DNA of 18,457 bases from UBA1723 sp018066165 (lineage in GTDB: Bacteria; Bacteroidota; Bacteroidia; Bacteroidales; Paludibacteraceae). The position numbers and the translations under genes are program-made. Of the stretch, positions 6,360-15,316 are shown piece after piece (position 1 is the first letter of the stretch; each line of letters begins with the position of its first letter). The stretch is taken from positions 1 through 18,457 of the forward strand of contig JAGHRX010000273.1 of the NCBI GenBank assembly GCA_018066165.1. Reading direction: 5' to 3'. The notes under the pieces are model-generated. The model did not search any database. It was given only the letters and a program-made list of their open reading frames with translations, and was not told where the DNA came from.

Positions 6360-6986
6360 TTATTGATAAAGAGTCAGTTCCAAGCCTAAACGTGGATGAG
6401 CAATAAGGATAGCCTCCTCAGAATAGGTAAACTCCGCTCTCAACGGTCCGCCTGACAAGCTGACGTGGTTGACTCTTCTATGTTCATTATCAATTAGATA
6501 GTGAGCCTTACCAGTAGCAGTACGGATCTTATAGCCAAGATTTGTCTTTGCTGGCTCCTTATATCTCTTTGCTCTGAATGTAGAATCGACGTTGCGAGTG
6601 AACAACGTCACAAGGTCTTTCTTCAAAATATGCTTGATTATAGGGCGGTCGAGCTGCTCCATACACGAGTTCACATCAAAACCATGGTCTTTGATAGTGA
6701 AATCAAACAATGTCATGCCCATGAACGCTGTGCATACGACGTGAATACTCTCGTCTTCTTCCATCGACGCCACCATGAAGCCGTTCATGCTCATATCCTT
6801 ATAAGTCAGAGTCATGTTGTACACAACAGTCTCTCCGCTTTTAGTTAAAAGAGGGTAAAGGTCGTTGCGAGTATAGCTGCCCGACCCTGTACTCTGCATA
6901 GCAGAAAATTGTTTGTCCGCGCATCCAGTCAAACAGAGGATGCACGTACAAACACATAAAAAATAAGTCTGAATTCTTTTAATCAC
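6360..6986 (-). CDS. Outer-membrane-type lipoprotein of the ketosynthase/LolA operon
   Basis: 208 residues starting MIKRIQTYFLCVCTCILCL, with a lipobox L-T-G-C22, so a lipoprotein. The mature part is beta-rich (VVYNMTLTYKDMSMNGFMVA, MGMTLFDFTIKDHGFDVNSC) and ends in alternating strands (RLGLELTLYQ). I cannot assign a named domain firmly. Lipoproteins of similar size (for example the DUF3261 group) occur beside LolA in aryl-polyene clusters, and it may act like LolB as the outer-membrane receptor for the cargo of the LolA-like protein; both ideas are inference. It begins 6 nt after the LolA-like gene ends and is followed 10 nt later by GT2, so it is certainly part of the operon. The unusually Cys-rich signal peptide (C11, C13, C15, C18) is notable. 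Confidence 0.75.
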   Translation of the reverse strand: MIKRIQTYFLCVCTCILCLTGCADKQFSAMQSTGSGSYTRNDLYPLLTKSGETVVYNMTLTYKDMSMNGFMVASMEEDESIHVVCTAFMGMTLFDFTIKDHGFDVNSCMEQLDRPIIKHILKKDLVTLFTRNVDSTFRAKRYKEPAKTNLGYKIRTATGKAHYLIDNEHRRVNHVSLSGGPLRAEFTYSEEAILIAHPRLGLELTLYQ

Positions 6987-6992
6987 TGTACC

Positions 6993-7661
6993 TTACTGTA
7001 CTTTAAAAATTGCGTCGTCGATAGCGACATTACGCTTCATGTTAGAGAATGTGAACATAGTATAGTCACTACCCTTGTTTGCCTTTGGCTTTTCAACCAT
7101 CTTGAAGCTTAAAATAGTGTAATCGTTCTTTGCAACGACTACCTCCATGTGGTCTGCACGGCCATTCTTCGGAGTAACGTATACAAGATACTGAGAATCA
7201 TTCTCATACAAATCAAGCTTGATATCCTTTGAACTCTCTGGAAGCTGACCTGACAAACAACCAGACATCATCTTCTTCAAGTTAGCGATCACAGGATTTG
7301 AGTTTGCGTCGATAATTGACGAGCGTCCGCCGCTCACCATCTTGATCTTACTGCCGTTCATCACAATCTGCGACACCATTGGCTTCTTGTACTCCAAAGA
7401 AAGCTTGTCGTCTTTCTTAAAACTGAACTCTCCTGTCTGCTCGATATCCTTTGTCATACCTGAGATATGCTTCACCTGCACAAAATCGCTCTTCATTGTA
7501 GTCATCGACTTCGCTGTTGAAAGCATATCAGTTCTAAACTTCTGCATATCAGATGAAGCCTTGAAACCAGCAGGAACTTCAGCAAATACAGAGCCTACAG
7601 ACATCATCATGGCGATAACGCCAACTGTGATATTCTTAAAAAGATTCTTCATGTTTTTCAT
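6993..7661 (-). CDS. LolA-like outer-membrane lipoprotein carrier homologue
   Basis: 222 residues with a signal peptide (MKNMKNLFKNITVGVIAMMM, cleaved near VFA-E at 28). The mature protein follows the LolA layout: a helix, then KSDFVQVKHISGMTKDIEQT (the 'F-x-Q' strand), GEFSFKKDDKLSLEYKKP, KIKMVSGG, and a C-terminal NVAIDDAIFKV resembling the usual 'N..i.d..F'. Family role: periplasmic carriage of hydrophobic cargo; the homologues within aryl-polyene-type clusters are thought to handle the pathway lipid rather than bulk lipoproteins, which is the likely case here given neighbours ACP, KS and GT2. A start at the ATG three codons later is also possible. It is 29 nt after the deacetylase gene, the widest gap in the operon. 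Confidence 0.85.
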   Translation of the reverse strand: MKNMKNLFKNITVGVIAMMMSVGSVFAEVPAGFKASSDMQKFRTDMLSTAKSMTTMKSDFVQVKHISGMTKDIEQTGEFSFKKDDKLSLEYKKPMVSQIVMNGSKIKMVSGGRSSIIDANSNPVIANLKKMMSGCLSGQLPESSKDIKLDLYENDSQYLVYVTPKNGRADHMEVVVAKNDYTILSFKMVEKPKANKGSDYTMFTFSNMKRNVAIDDAIFKVQ

Positions 7662-7690
7662 TTTATTAAAATTGCCCTTTTTTCTCTTTT

Positions 7691-8386
7691 TTAGTTTTTG
7701 CGTTGACGGCTCATCATCTCTTCCAACGGTACAACTCTATATCCATTGGCGTAGAGCCAGTCTAAAATCGTCTCCAAAGCTTCCGGTGTGTGTGGCATTC
7801 TATCGTGAAGCAGCACCACTGAGCCTGGTCGGATTTTGGAAATCACCCGTCGGCTGACCTCTTCCGCGTTTTTTGCCGACGTGTCGAACGGCCTTACATT
7901 CCATCCGATGATGTCAAACCTGAATGATCTCAACGCTATAGCCAACATCGGGTTTGTGACTCCCAACGGAGGACGAAAGAATCGTGGTTCGTATCCGGCA
8001 TATTTTTTTATTTCAGCCTGACATCGTCCGATCTCATCTCTCATTCTCGATGGCAAAAGTAGGGAAAAATTATCGTTGTGATGAAAAGAATGATTGCCTA
8101 ATGTGTGTCCAAATGTTATAATATGTTTAAAAACCTCACAATTTGGCTCAATTTTTTTCCCAATGCAGAAAAAAGTGGCCTTGACATCATACTTTTTCAG
8201 GACTTCCAATACCTTCTCTGTAGTGACCGGCTCCGGACCGTCATCAAAAGTCAAAGATACTACTTTTTCATCACATTCCTTGATTCCGCAAAAGGTTTTT
8301 ACGTAGACTCCCGACGCGATGTCGGCAGCCGACCACACCAAAAAAACAAGAACAAGGAGTATTATGAAGATGTAAACCATCAGCAT
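7691..8386 (-). CDS. Membrane-anchored polysaccharide deacetylase (NodB, CE4 fold)
   Basis: 231 residues. One N-terminal hydrophobic segment (VYIFIILLVLVFLVW, about 4-18) acts as anchor. All NodB motifs are seen: TFDDGP (46-51; D48 base, D49 metal), H99-SFH-H103 metal ligands, FFRPPLG (137-142), GWNV, and VLLHD (191-195). The catalytic set is complete, so hydrolysis of an N- or O-acetyl group on a sugar or related substrate at the outer face of the inner membrane is expected. The substrate may be the glycolipid headgroup built by the operon's GT2, but this is inferred. The first ATG (8386) overlaps the preceding ketosynthase-like gene by 7 nt; the ATG at 8380 would give a TGATG junction instead. 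Length is normal for a single-domain member. Confidence 0.88.
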   Translation of the reverse strand: MLMVYIFIILLVLVFLVWSAADIASGVYVKTFCGIKECDEKVVSLTFDDGPEPVTTEKVLEVLKKYDVKATFFCIGKKIEPNCEVFKHIITFGHTLGNHSFHHNDNFSLLLPSRMRDEIGRCQAEIKKYAGYEPRFFRPPLGVTNPMLAIALRSFRFDIIGWNVRPFDTSAKNAEEVSRRVISKIRPGSVVLLHDRMPHTPEALETILDWLYANGYRVVPLEEMMSRQRKN

Positions 8387-9219
8387 TTCTTCAATATAAT
8401 CACACTCTTTTCCGGACCGTATCTGTGCTCTATGGCGACGTGTGTCTTGCCATCAAACATTCCGTATTCCATCATTCGTGCAGCAAGAGCCACTCCAAAC
8501 GCTGGTGCTGTGGCATACTCACCACACCATCTCTTATAATCAAGTATCTCAACATCGTCTGCTGAAATTTCCGTCTGAGCCAATGCAGTCTGGATATCAA
8601 CCCTACATTTAGAATAGACAATCTCCGCCAAAGCTCCCGTCTTATCGGAAGATAGAATCATTGACGTCGCACCCTCACCAATTGATGATAACTTGAATTT
8701 AGTCAAAACCGACTCAGACAATTCCGTCTTCTCATCTGAAGAGACATATAATATATTATTAGCGTCTCCATCTAATTTCACCTGAGCATAACGAAGTGCG
8801 TTCGCCACAGTGTCGCCACGATTCACAAAAGTGATATTAGGGACATGTGTTTGCTTCAGCTGGGCTATATTTCCAGCCAAAGTGTTGAATGTGCTTTGGA
8901 TAAAGGCTGTGGGATTTCCAAGAGTCTCTTCACTTGTGTAGATAGTGTCGAGCATCTTTTCGGTATCTGAGATAGATCCGAGCGACGTCGCTGTGAGAAT
9001 CAAATCCACATCAACGCCATCAAGACATTTTAATGCTGCATACGTACCCATCTTCAGCATTCTGTTCATTCGACGGCGAAGGTTGGCGTTGGTAATCACC
9101 TCCTTATAATCGGGTTCATTTGCAGAAAAAGAGTTCTCTGCAAACGAGTTCAAATTGACATTCTCGCCTAAATCTCCGATTGGAGAGACGGTGGAGACCT
9201 TTTTTATATAGCAACTCAT
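8380..9219 (-). CDS. Ketosynthase-like protein without active-site Cys (chain-length-factor type, Ketoacyl-synt_2)
   Basis: 279 residues, much shorter than a full ketosynthase (about 400). It keeps the N-terminal KS half: LRRRMNRMLKMGTYAALKCL, LILTATSLGSISDTEKML, then FIQSTFNTLAGNIAQL at about 107-121, where an active enzyme would have TACSSS. The region around 109-116 has no Cys, and the C-terminal His motifs are missing, so it should be catalytically dead. Such proteins (PF13723) pair with an active KS as a chain-length factor in aryl-polyene, flexirubin and type II polyketide systems. Its start overlaps the active KS stop by 4 nt (ATGA), consistent with equimolar production of a heterodimer. 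The C-terminus (EHRYGPEKSVIILKK) looks complete, so it is not a truncation. Confidence 0.85.
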   Translation of the reverse strand: MSCYIKKVSTVSPIGDLGENVNLNSFAENSFSANEPDYKEVITNANLRRRMNRMLKMGTYAALKCLDGVDVDLILTATSLGSISDTEKMLDTIYTSEETLGNPTAFIQSTFNTLAGNIAQLKQTHVPNITFVNRGDTVANALRYAQVKLDGDANNILYVSSDEKTELSESVLTKFKLSSIGEGATSMILSSDKTGALAEIVYSKCRVDIQTALAQTEISADDVEILDYKRWCGEYATAPAFGVALAARMMEYGMFDGKTHVAIEHRYGPEKSVIILKKC

Positions 9220-10418
9220 ACCTTCTTTATTATTATGGATGTTGCGCCACCGCCAAATCCAAATGAATTTGTCATTATATAGTCGAGATTGGCATTCTCC
9301 ATCTTGCCGACGGGAGCCAGTCTCTCCACTGTTGCAAAATTACGAGTTGGAAGAATCATCTGTCGTTGAAGCATCTCAGCCGACAACGCCATCTCCAACA
9401 CTCCACAAGCTCCAAGTGTGTGGCCGGTCCAGAATTTAGTGGAACTGAACGGTGGAACATTCTCACCGAAGATGTTGATCATCGCAGTCGACTCCGACTC
9501 ATCATTATTAGGAGTGGCAGTACCGTGAGCGTTAATGTAGCTGATTTTATCGGCTTCAATACCTGCTTTCTGCAACGCAGCCTTCATAGCCAACGTTGGG
9601 CCTACAGCATCAGGGCTGGTGGCTGTCTGGTGGTAAGCGTCGGCGGCTGTCTCGCAGCTCAACACCTCACACAATGCCACAGTTCCATTCAATTCCGTTG
9701 ATTGGGACTCAGCACATAGCATCACGCTTGCAGCACCTTCACCAAGATTCAATCCGTCTCTGTCGGCATCAAATGGTCGGCAGACACTTTTGCTTAAAAT
9801 TCCAAGTGAGTTGAAGCCATTAATTGTGAATTTGCACAACGGATCAACGCCCATGCAGATGGCATAATCAGCGTCGCCAGCCTTCAACATATCCATTCCT
9901 ATTCCTACAGCCACAGCCGACGAAGAACATGCCGTGCTGACGGTTGTGCTCCACACCACCTCGGCACCTCGGCTTTCGAGAATATCGCAGACATGATTAG
10001 TAGCGTCGGCTGGCTCGTGACCTTGCACCAAAGCAATGTCAGCATCACCGTTGGCTTTCAGATCACGGTAATAGATCTCACTTTTATCCATACCGCCAGC
10101 AGTGGTTGCGTTCACCACCACAATTTTCTTGCCCGACACCGATGGCGACGTCATTAGCAGATCAGCCACAGTAAGCATAGAAAGCAAAGCGGTACGTGTA
10201 TAAATACGAGAAGGCAGAACAACCTTATAGTCGTCTGCCAACATTCGTTTAATATCTTCGTTGCTGAATGGAATCTCACGCAATGGCACCTCATGGGCAG
10301 TGTCAGTATAGAGTGGATTCTTAGCTGAATAGTCAGCGTCAGCGATGTCATCAAAACATTTGCCAACTCCTATTCCAGACACACTTACGATGCTACTTGC
10401 GCAACAAAGGATCTTCAT
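9216..10418 (-). CDS. Beta-ketoacyl-ACP synthase (KS II / FabF-like), active
   Basis: 400 residues from the ATG at 10418 (MKILCCASSIVSVSGIG). A TTG at 10436 is in frame but the ATG follows a purine-rich GGAAGAAAG, so I prefer the ATG. The thiolase-fold triad is complete: C164 in STACSSS, H298 in NAHGTATPNND and H333 in TGHTLGACG, plus the C-terminal NSFGFGGGATSIII. Reaction: decarboxylative condensation of malonyl-ACP with an acyl-ACP in the cytoplasm. It begins 20 nt after the ACP gene and overlaps the Cys-less partner, which together make a minimal KS-CLF-ACP unit. The N-terminus is rather divergent from housekeeping FabF (no GxGxVTPxG; SVSGIGVG instead), supporting a secondary-lipid role over primary fatty-acid synthesis. 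Confidence 0.9.
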   Translation of the reverse strand: MKILCCASSIVSVSGIGVGKCFDDIADADYSAKNPLYTDTAHEVPLREIPFSNEDIKRMLADDYKVVLPSRIYTRTALLSMLTVADLLMTSPSVSGKKIVVVNATTAGGMDKSEIYYRDLKANGDADIALVQGHEPADATNHVCDILESRGAEVVWSTTVSTACSSSAVAVGIGMDMLKAGDADYAICMGVDPLCKFTINGFNSLGILSKSVCRPFDADRDGLNLGEGAASVMLCAESQSTELNGTVALCEVLSCETAADAYHQTATSPDAVGPTLAMKAALQKAGIEADKISYINAHGTATPNNDESESTAMINIFGENVPPFSSTKFWTGHTLGACGVLEMALSAEMLQRQMILPTRNFATVERLAPVGKMENANLDYIMTNSFGFGGGATSIIIKKV

Positions 10419-10438
10419 TTTCAAACTTTCTTCCAATA

Positions 10439-10696
10439 TTACTTATTGTCGGAAATGAACTGTGCGATAGTACGAACAGATGTGAATGCCTCTTTAGCTT
10501 TCTTTGGATCTGTGATCTTGATACCATACTTTTTCTCAATCAAAAGGATGATCTCAAGAGCATCAATAGAGTCAAGGCCGATACCCTCGTCGCCGAAAAG
10601 AGGATCGTCAGTGCCGATCTCTTCTGGTTTAATATCTTCAAGCGACAACGCCTCACACAACTGTTCTTTCAAATTTGATATCAACGTTTCCATCAT
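10439..10696 (-). CDS. Acyl carrier protein (phosphopantetheine-binding)
   Basis: 85 residues (MM-ETLISNLKEQLCEALSL); the second ATG is an equally good start. The attachment motif is GLDSIDALEI, Ser about residue 42, in the usual position before helix II, and the protein is acidic as expected (EEIGTDDPLFGDEG). The holo form would carry growing acyl chains for the downstream KS/CLF pair. The gene starts 13 nt after the giant beta-helix protein gene stops, with no terminator or -7 box between, so it must be co-transcribed with it. The spacer holds only a weak Shine-Dalgarno-like AGGACT. The DSI (not DSL) motif and the gene context separate it from housekeeping acpP. Confidence 0.92.
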   Translation of the reverse strand: MMETLISNLKEQLCEALSLEDIKPEEIGTDDPLFGDEGIGLDSIDALEIILLIEKKYGIKITDPKKAKEAFTSVRTIAQFISDNK

Positions 10697-10709
10697 AGTC
10701 CTATTTTAA

Positions 10710-13700
10710 TTATTGCTCAACTGCTCCTGGTGTGACAGCATCTGCCTTACGGTCGGCACCAGTCTGATCTTTGGAAGTAGAACACTCTGGGCAAGATGCC
10801 TTAGCAACATTCACTTTATTCATCTGCTTGATCAAAGTCAAGACTGGAGTGTTGCTGTTACCAAGCTTAATATTTGAGAATAATGTTTTGAATTCATTAT
10901 GGTCTGCCTCGCTGACTGTCTGAGAAGCGCCAGTCAAGTCTGTCTTAGCCTGCATGTATCCACCTATCACGTCGGCATTACCCACAGCCTCAACAATACA
11001 GTTGGAGAACTTAGCGTTACCCTGCTCAATAAAGTAGGCTCCACACAATGTGCTGTGGATAGCGTTAAGCGACGGGTGACCGCTCGACAATCTGATAGTC
11101 TCCACTCCAGCCATCGACTTGTTGATACAAGAGTTGTTGAACATTGTAGTGTTGACCACATAGATTGTAGGAGATGAGTTTGCAGTGTAGATCACTGAAC
11201 CTCCGTTCTTGACTGATGTATTATCAGAGAATGTCGATCCACAGATTGTGATGCTCGACTTGTTACCCTTATTCTCCACATTCAAGAACGCTCCGTTAGC
11301 TGACTTGTTTGAATAGACGTAGCAAGAGTTGACAATCAACTTAGATGTCTCAGCCAAATGCAAGAATGGAGCATTGTTATCCGACCAGCAACCGCTCATC
11401 AAACAAGAGTCGAGAGTAAGCTGTCCGCCATTCATTGTGAAGAATGGGTTGACCGCATTCTCTGTTCCGACGAAATGAATAGTAGTGAATTTCCAATCTT
11501 TGTTTGAAGACGCGAATGTAGTAAACTTACCCTTTTCGCTATGAGCAAGGATTCGTGTCTCAAATCCAGGATCGGATGGAGTACGCTTGTGAGCGCGTTT
11601 AGCTCCCTTTAGTGGAGATGACCCGTATCCACCGATCACCTTTACATTGCGTAGTTCGCCAAGAGCCAAACCAGCATCTTTCTGCAATTTGTACTCACCA
11701 CCTGCGATATGAATTGTAGCAGGGGCATCAGCACCGTTTTCCTTCTTGTATTTAGCGACAGCGTCTATAGCCTTCTCCAACGACTGGAACGCCTGATCCC
11801 AAGTCGTACCGTTGAATTCGTCGCTACCTCCCTTATCCAATGTCTTTACGTAGAAGATACCTGGATCCTCACAAACATCTGACACACGGATCTCGTTACT
11901 TGAAACAGTAACATAATTACCCATCGCATCATTTCCGTTTACCTCCAACCAATATGTTCCAAGAGGAGCATCCTTCATTGTGCTGCTCTTCTGGTCAGGA
12001 AGATCATTATAGTTGTCCACCCACTGGTATCTTGCATTTGTCAAACCAGAGATTGTTGACTTGAACGAAGCTTTTGTATTCTTGCGGTCAGGACAACCCT
12101 GATCTGTCATCTCAATCACAGCTGAGTAGTCTGCGTCACAAGCGCCGAATGTACTTGAGATAGATGAACGCTGAATACCACGCTGGTCGAATGGAGTCAA
12201 CTTATGAGGAGCACCTGCACGACCGACAATCTCAAGCTTGTTGCTTGGCATCAACACCTGTGTGATACCACCACGTGTCGACAACTTAGATGCGATTGTA
12301 CCCTTGAAGTTAGACAAGAACTCCTTAGCCCACATTGTCTCGTTGGCATCCTTGGTAGCCTCAAGGAATCTCGACTTGGCTGGATAGTTGTTAGAATACT
12401 CGTCGCAACGACCTGCGCACTCAACCAACGAATTATAGATATTCAATGTACCAGCCTCCTTATAGAAGCGTCCGCTCAAAGTAGAGCTATAGATGTTGAC
12501 GGCAGGATTACCACCGACAAATCGCATCAACACACGTCCGTAATAACCGATTGGCGATGTACACTGGTTATCGTAGAATGTCGAGTTGTAGATGTTGATC
12601 TTAGGGCTTGCATTGTAGCTCAACAATGTGACACCACCTCTATATAAAGATGAGTTGTTGTTGAAACATGAATTCCAGATCTCCAACTCACTGTCATCCA
12701 TCACAGAGATACAAGCTCCGACCTGACCTCCCTTGATCTGAGTGAATGTTGAGTTTTTGATTGAAACTTTCGAAGTTTCCTTTCCTTTACCCTTCTCTAT
12801 CGCAATAGCAGTCACCGCACTGTTTGATACAGCATTAAAATAGAATCCGTTGAACACACAAGAGTCGATAGCGACTGTACTGTTTTCTATCAACATAGCT
12901 CTTCCGTTCAACGAACTTTCTGCCGCAAGGCTTGAACCGTCGAAGATGATTCCACAGAATTTAATATTTTGATTCTCATGCACCAACACCAATCTGCCAT
13001 TTGGATCATCAACCTTAAAGACAGTCATGTTGCCTTCAGGATTAGCCGGTGTACGTGGATTACGTGTCTTTCCGCTCGCAGTACCGTCGACAGGAGAGAT
13101 ATCATAACCACCATATATTGTCACATTCGACGGGAATACGAAGCCTTCCTCCTGAGATGGAGTGTAAACCTGCTCAGCCAAATGAATCTCGATCAAGTCG
13201 TTGGCATGAGCCTGAGTTGAACGCATAGCCTCAACCTCCTGGATAGCACGGTCGAGCGAGTTGAACGCTGTAGCCCAGCTACGTCCGTCGTTCTCATCAT
13301 CATTACCGTCTTCCTTTACGTAGATCTCATTTGAGTTGCAGCTGTTATCGTTTCTTGGAACCATATCCACTGGCTCATCCTTCTTATACTTACCGTTACA
13401 TCCGATAATCTCCACCTTATACGACGCAGACGCAGACGCAACTTCCTGAAGGACAGCTGCTGAGCTTGCACCCCTTACATACTTAACATCGTGATAATCA
13501 TAATCGTAAAGCGATTTTTTCAAGAAATGGTAATCATACTTGCCATTGATCAAATCGAAATCAAATGTTTTTGTCAAGACTGATGCCTTGATGTTGACGA
13601 TACTACCCTCACAGACAGTGGCAGGGAACATCTGCAAGTCCACAGTCACGTTTCCATTGATTGCCGCAAGTTTGCGCACGTGGAATGGATATGACAAAAT

Positions 13701-15311
13701 CTTACGCTGGTCTTTCTCCACTTGGATGAAATAACCCTCACCCTCTTTATTTGCACCAGCCTGGTATGTGGATGACGTCGCGTCTGGAATCTCTTGCAAG
13801 TCCTCAACATCAGTGGCATCCAAACGTCCTACATACCACTTATATTTATATTCTTTGCCTTCCAACGATGATTTCAATATCGTTGTAGTTCCCTTACATA
13901 CATAGTCATTACCGACACAGACAATCTCCACAGGTTGGCAATCTGTCGTCTTCAAACCAGCCTCAACAGGCTCACTCTCACAAGAGTAGACTCTATCGGT
14001 TGCCTTAACCTTGTAGAATCCAGCTCGTGAAGGAACGAATTTTCTTGAGAACGGAACTTTCAACTCCTCATAGACTCCATCCTTCTCCTTACTATACATC
14101 CAGATATACTGAGTAGTGGCTGGCAAGAAACCAGTTGCCTTAGCTGTCAACTCTATCTTCTCTGCGTCGAAAGCATTCTCACAGATATCAATGTAAGTAG
14201 GATTAACCTCCACATACGGATGAATGTATGGGATTGTAGTAAAATGAACCGTGTCACCGATGAAACGGAAATAGATTGTCTGACCCTCAAACGGCTCCTC
14301 AGCGTATGCCTTGACATTCAAAGGCAGATCAAAAAATTTATATTCATCGTCGACCTCGCTATCCTCAACCAACTGGAATCCCTTGATTGATGGGTCGTTT
14401 GTAACCTTCTTTGCCACGACCTTACGGTTGATTGCCTCAAGGTAGAAATGTGAATAGCTCTCAATTGGAATCCACGAGAACGATCCCCACTCACAAACCT
14501 CATTCCAACGGAAATCACTTGGATCCGACTCGTTGGCACACTCAACACCCCAGTATGGTATAGCTCGTACGCTCTTCTCACACTTATCGTTTGTAGACTG
14601 TACTATCTTATATTCAGCACGTGGAGATGGCTTACCATTCTCTCCTACTCTGACGTCGCATGAGATGATATGCTCACCGTCATCATATTTTGTACGTGAA
14701 TAAGTCTCAAACCAACGGTCGTAACGTCCAGTCATCAACTCACCGTCGATATACCAGTTGTAAATCAAATTCGACTCTGGCAAACCTTTTGGCACACTCG
14801 CACGGAAGTTTCTACACTCTCCACGGCATACAAACATGCTCTTTCCATTCTCCTCAACAATCTGTGGGGCAGGTCGTTCCTTCTCAGGTGCAGGCATTCC
14901 CACGTAAAGAGTGTCCGGTGCTCCACTACGCTTGAATGTCAATGTGATTGTAGCATCCTCAAGCCAATCTGCTGTTGGGAATCCCATCTCCTCAAAAGAT
15001 AGTGCCTTAGTCATTCTGACAACACTGAATGGCGATGCCACAACAACAGTCACAGGCTCACTCAACTCATGCATCGACTGATCCTCTTTTGATAGCTTGT
15101 ATCGGCTTCGACGTAACTGTATCTTATGTTTGACTTTGGTTTTTGAACAGCGCCAAGTGATATTCTCATCACTCTTTCGTGTCTTCATAACGGCCATTGA
15201 ATCCGTAGTGGCAGGTGTTTCAAAAAGGCCATAATATGCAGCATGTGCCGGGCTAAATAGGACACCCAGCAACATGAATATATTTATCAAAAAAAATTTA
15301 TTCCATTTCAT
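10710..15311 (-). CDS. Giant secreted protein with Ig-like region and two beta-helix / choice-of-anchor Q modules
   Basis: 1533 residues. The signal peptide is MKWNKFFLINIFMLLGVLF with cleavage near AHA-A (24). Residues about 90-650 look like repeated Ig/PKD-type beta domains (NWYIDGELM, YIWMYSKEKDG, YKWYVGRLD each at a 'W' strand). Two tandem modules follow, starting near 660 (IYVKEDGNDDENDGRSWATA) and 1147 (FYVKTLDKGGSDEFNGTTWD). Each continues with AF-x-SL-x-x-AI, an IYGGY or IGGYG strand, and many short right-handed parallel beta-helix rungs (IKNSTFTQI, INIYNSTFYDN, LTLDSCLMSG, IYVVNTTMFNN). Each module ends in a DQxG-x-x-R motif (FDQRGIQR near 1045; KDQTGADRK close to the C-terminus, then TPGAVEQ), the choice-of-anchor Q signature. 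No type IX sorting domain or LPxTG is seen. It is the first gene of the operon and probably a cell-surface or exported adhesin/carbohydrate-binding protein (inference). Confidence 0.8.
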   Translation of the reverse strand: MKWNKFFLINIFMLLGVLFSPAHAAYYGLFETPATTDSMAVMKTRKSDENITWRCSKTKVKHKIQLRRSRYKLSKEDQSMHELSEPVTVVVASPFSVVRMTKALSFEEMGFPTADWLEDATITLTFKRSGAPDTLYVGMPAPEKERPAPQIVEENGKSMFVCRGECRNFRASVPKGLPESNLIYNWYIDGELMTGRYDRWFETYSRTKYDDGEHIISCDVRVGENGKPSPRAEYKIVQSTNDKCEKSVRAIPYWGVECANESDPSDFRWNEVCEWGSFSWIPIESYSHFYLEAINRKVVAKKVTNDPSIKGFQLVEDSEVDDEYKFFDLPLNVKAYAEEPFEGQTIYFRFIGDTVHFTTIPYIHPYVEVNPTYIDICENAFDAEKIELTAKATGFLPATTQYIWMYSKEKDGVYEELKVPFSRKFVPSRAGFYKVKATDRVYSCESEPVEAGLKTTDCQPVEIVCVGNDYVCKGTTTILKSSLEGKEYKYKWYVGRLDATDVEDLQEIPDATSSTYQAGANKEGEGYFIQVEKDQRKILSYPFHVRKLAAINGNVTVDLQMFPATVCEGSIVNIKASVLTKTFDFDLINGKYDYHFLKKSLYDYDYHDVKYVRGASSAAVLQEVASASASYKVEIIGCNGKYKKDEPVDMVPRNDNSCNSNEIYVKEDGNDDENDGRSWATAFNSLDRAIQEVEAMRSTQAHANDLIEIHLAEQVYTPSQEEGFVFPSNVTIYGGYDISPVDGTASGKTRNPRTPANPEGNMTVFKVDDPNGRLVLVHENQNIKFCGIIFDGSSLAAESSLNGRAMLIENSTVAIDSCVFNGFYFNAVSNSAVTAIAIEKGKGKETSKVSIKNSTFTQIKGGQVGACISVMDDSELEIWNSCFNNNSSLYRGGVTLLSYNASPKINIYNSTFYDNQCTSPIGYYGRVLMRFVGGNPAVNIYSSTLSGRFYKEAGTLNIYNSLVECAGRCDEYSNNYPAKSRFLEATKDANETMWAKEFLSNFKGTIASKLSTRGGITQVLMPSNKLEIVGRAGAPHKLTPFDQRGIQRSSISSTFGACDADYSAVIEMTDQGCPDRKNTKASFKSTISGLTNARYQWVDNYNDLPDQKSSTMKDAPLGTYWLEVNGNDAMGNYVTVSSNEIRVSDVCEDPGIFYVKTLDKGGSDEFNGTTWDQAFQSLEKAIDAVAKYKKENGADAPATIHIAGGEYKLQKDAGLALGELRNVKVIGGYGSSPLKGAKRAHKRTPSDPGFETRILAHSEKGKFTTFASSNKDWKFTTIHFVGTENAVNPFFTMNGGQLTLDSCLMSGCWSDNNAPFLHLAETSKLIVNSCYVYSNKSANGAFLNVENKGNKSSITICGSTFSDNTSVKNGGSVIYTANSSPTIYVVNTTMFNNSCINKSMAGVETIRLSSGHPSLNAIHSTLCGAYFIEQGNAKFSNCIVEAVGNADVIGGYMQAKTDLTGASQTVSEADHNEFKTLFSNIKLGNSNTPVLTLIKQMNKVNVAKASCPECSTSKDQTGADRKADAVTPGAVEQ

Positions 15312-15316
15312 AGTCG

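Noticed and set aside
10710..10830. A possible type IX secretion C-terminal sorting domain on the giant protein.
   Set aside because: The C-terminus is a choice-of-anchor Q ending (KDQTGADRK...GAVEQ), without the type A or B sorting-domain pattern.
12204..12647. A 147-codon plus-strand open frame within the giant gene (and similar ones at 2632-3102 and 6501-6848).
   Set aside because: These are antisense shadows of strongly supported genes, with no recognisable domains or start signals.
13422..13443. Short tandem GACGCA repeats.
   Set aside because: They encode a SASAS run in the giant protein's linker and are too short and ordinary to be a separate repeat feature.
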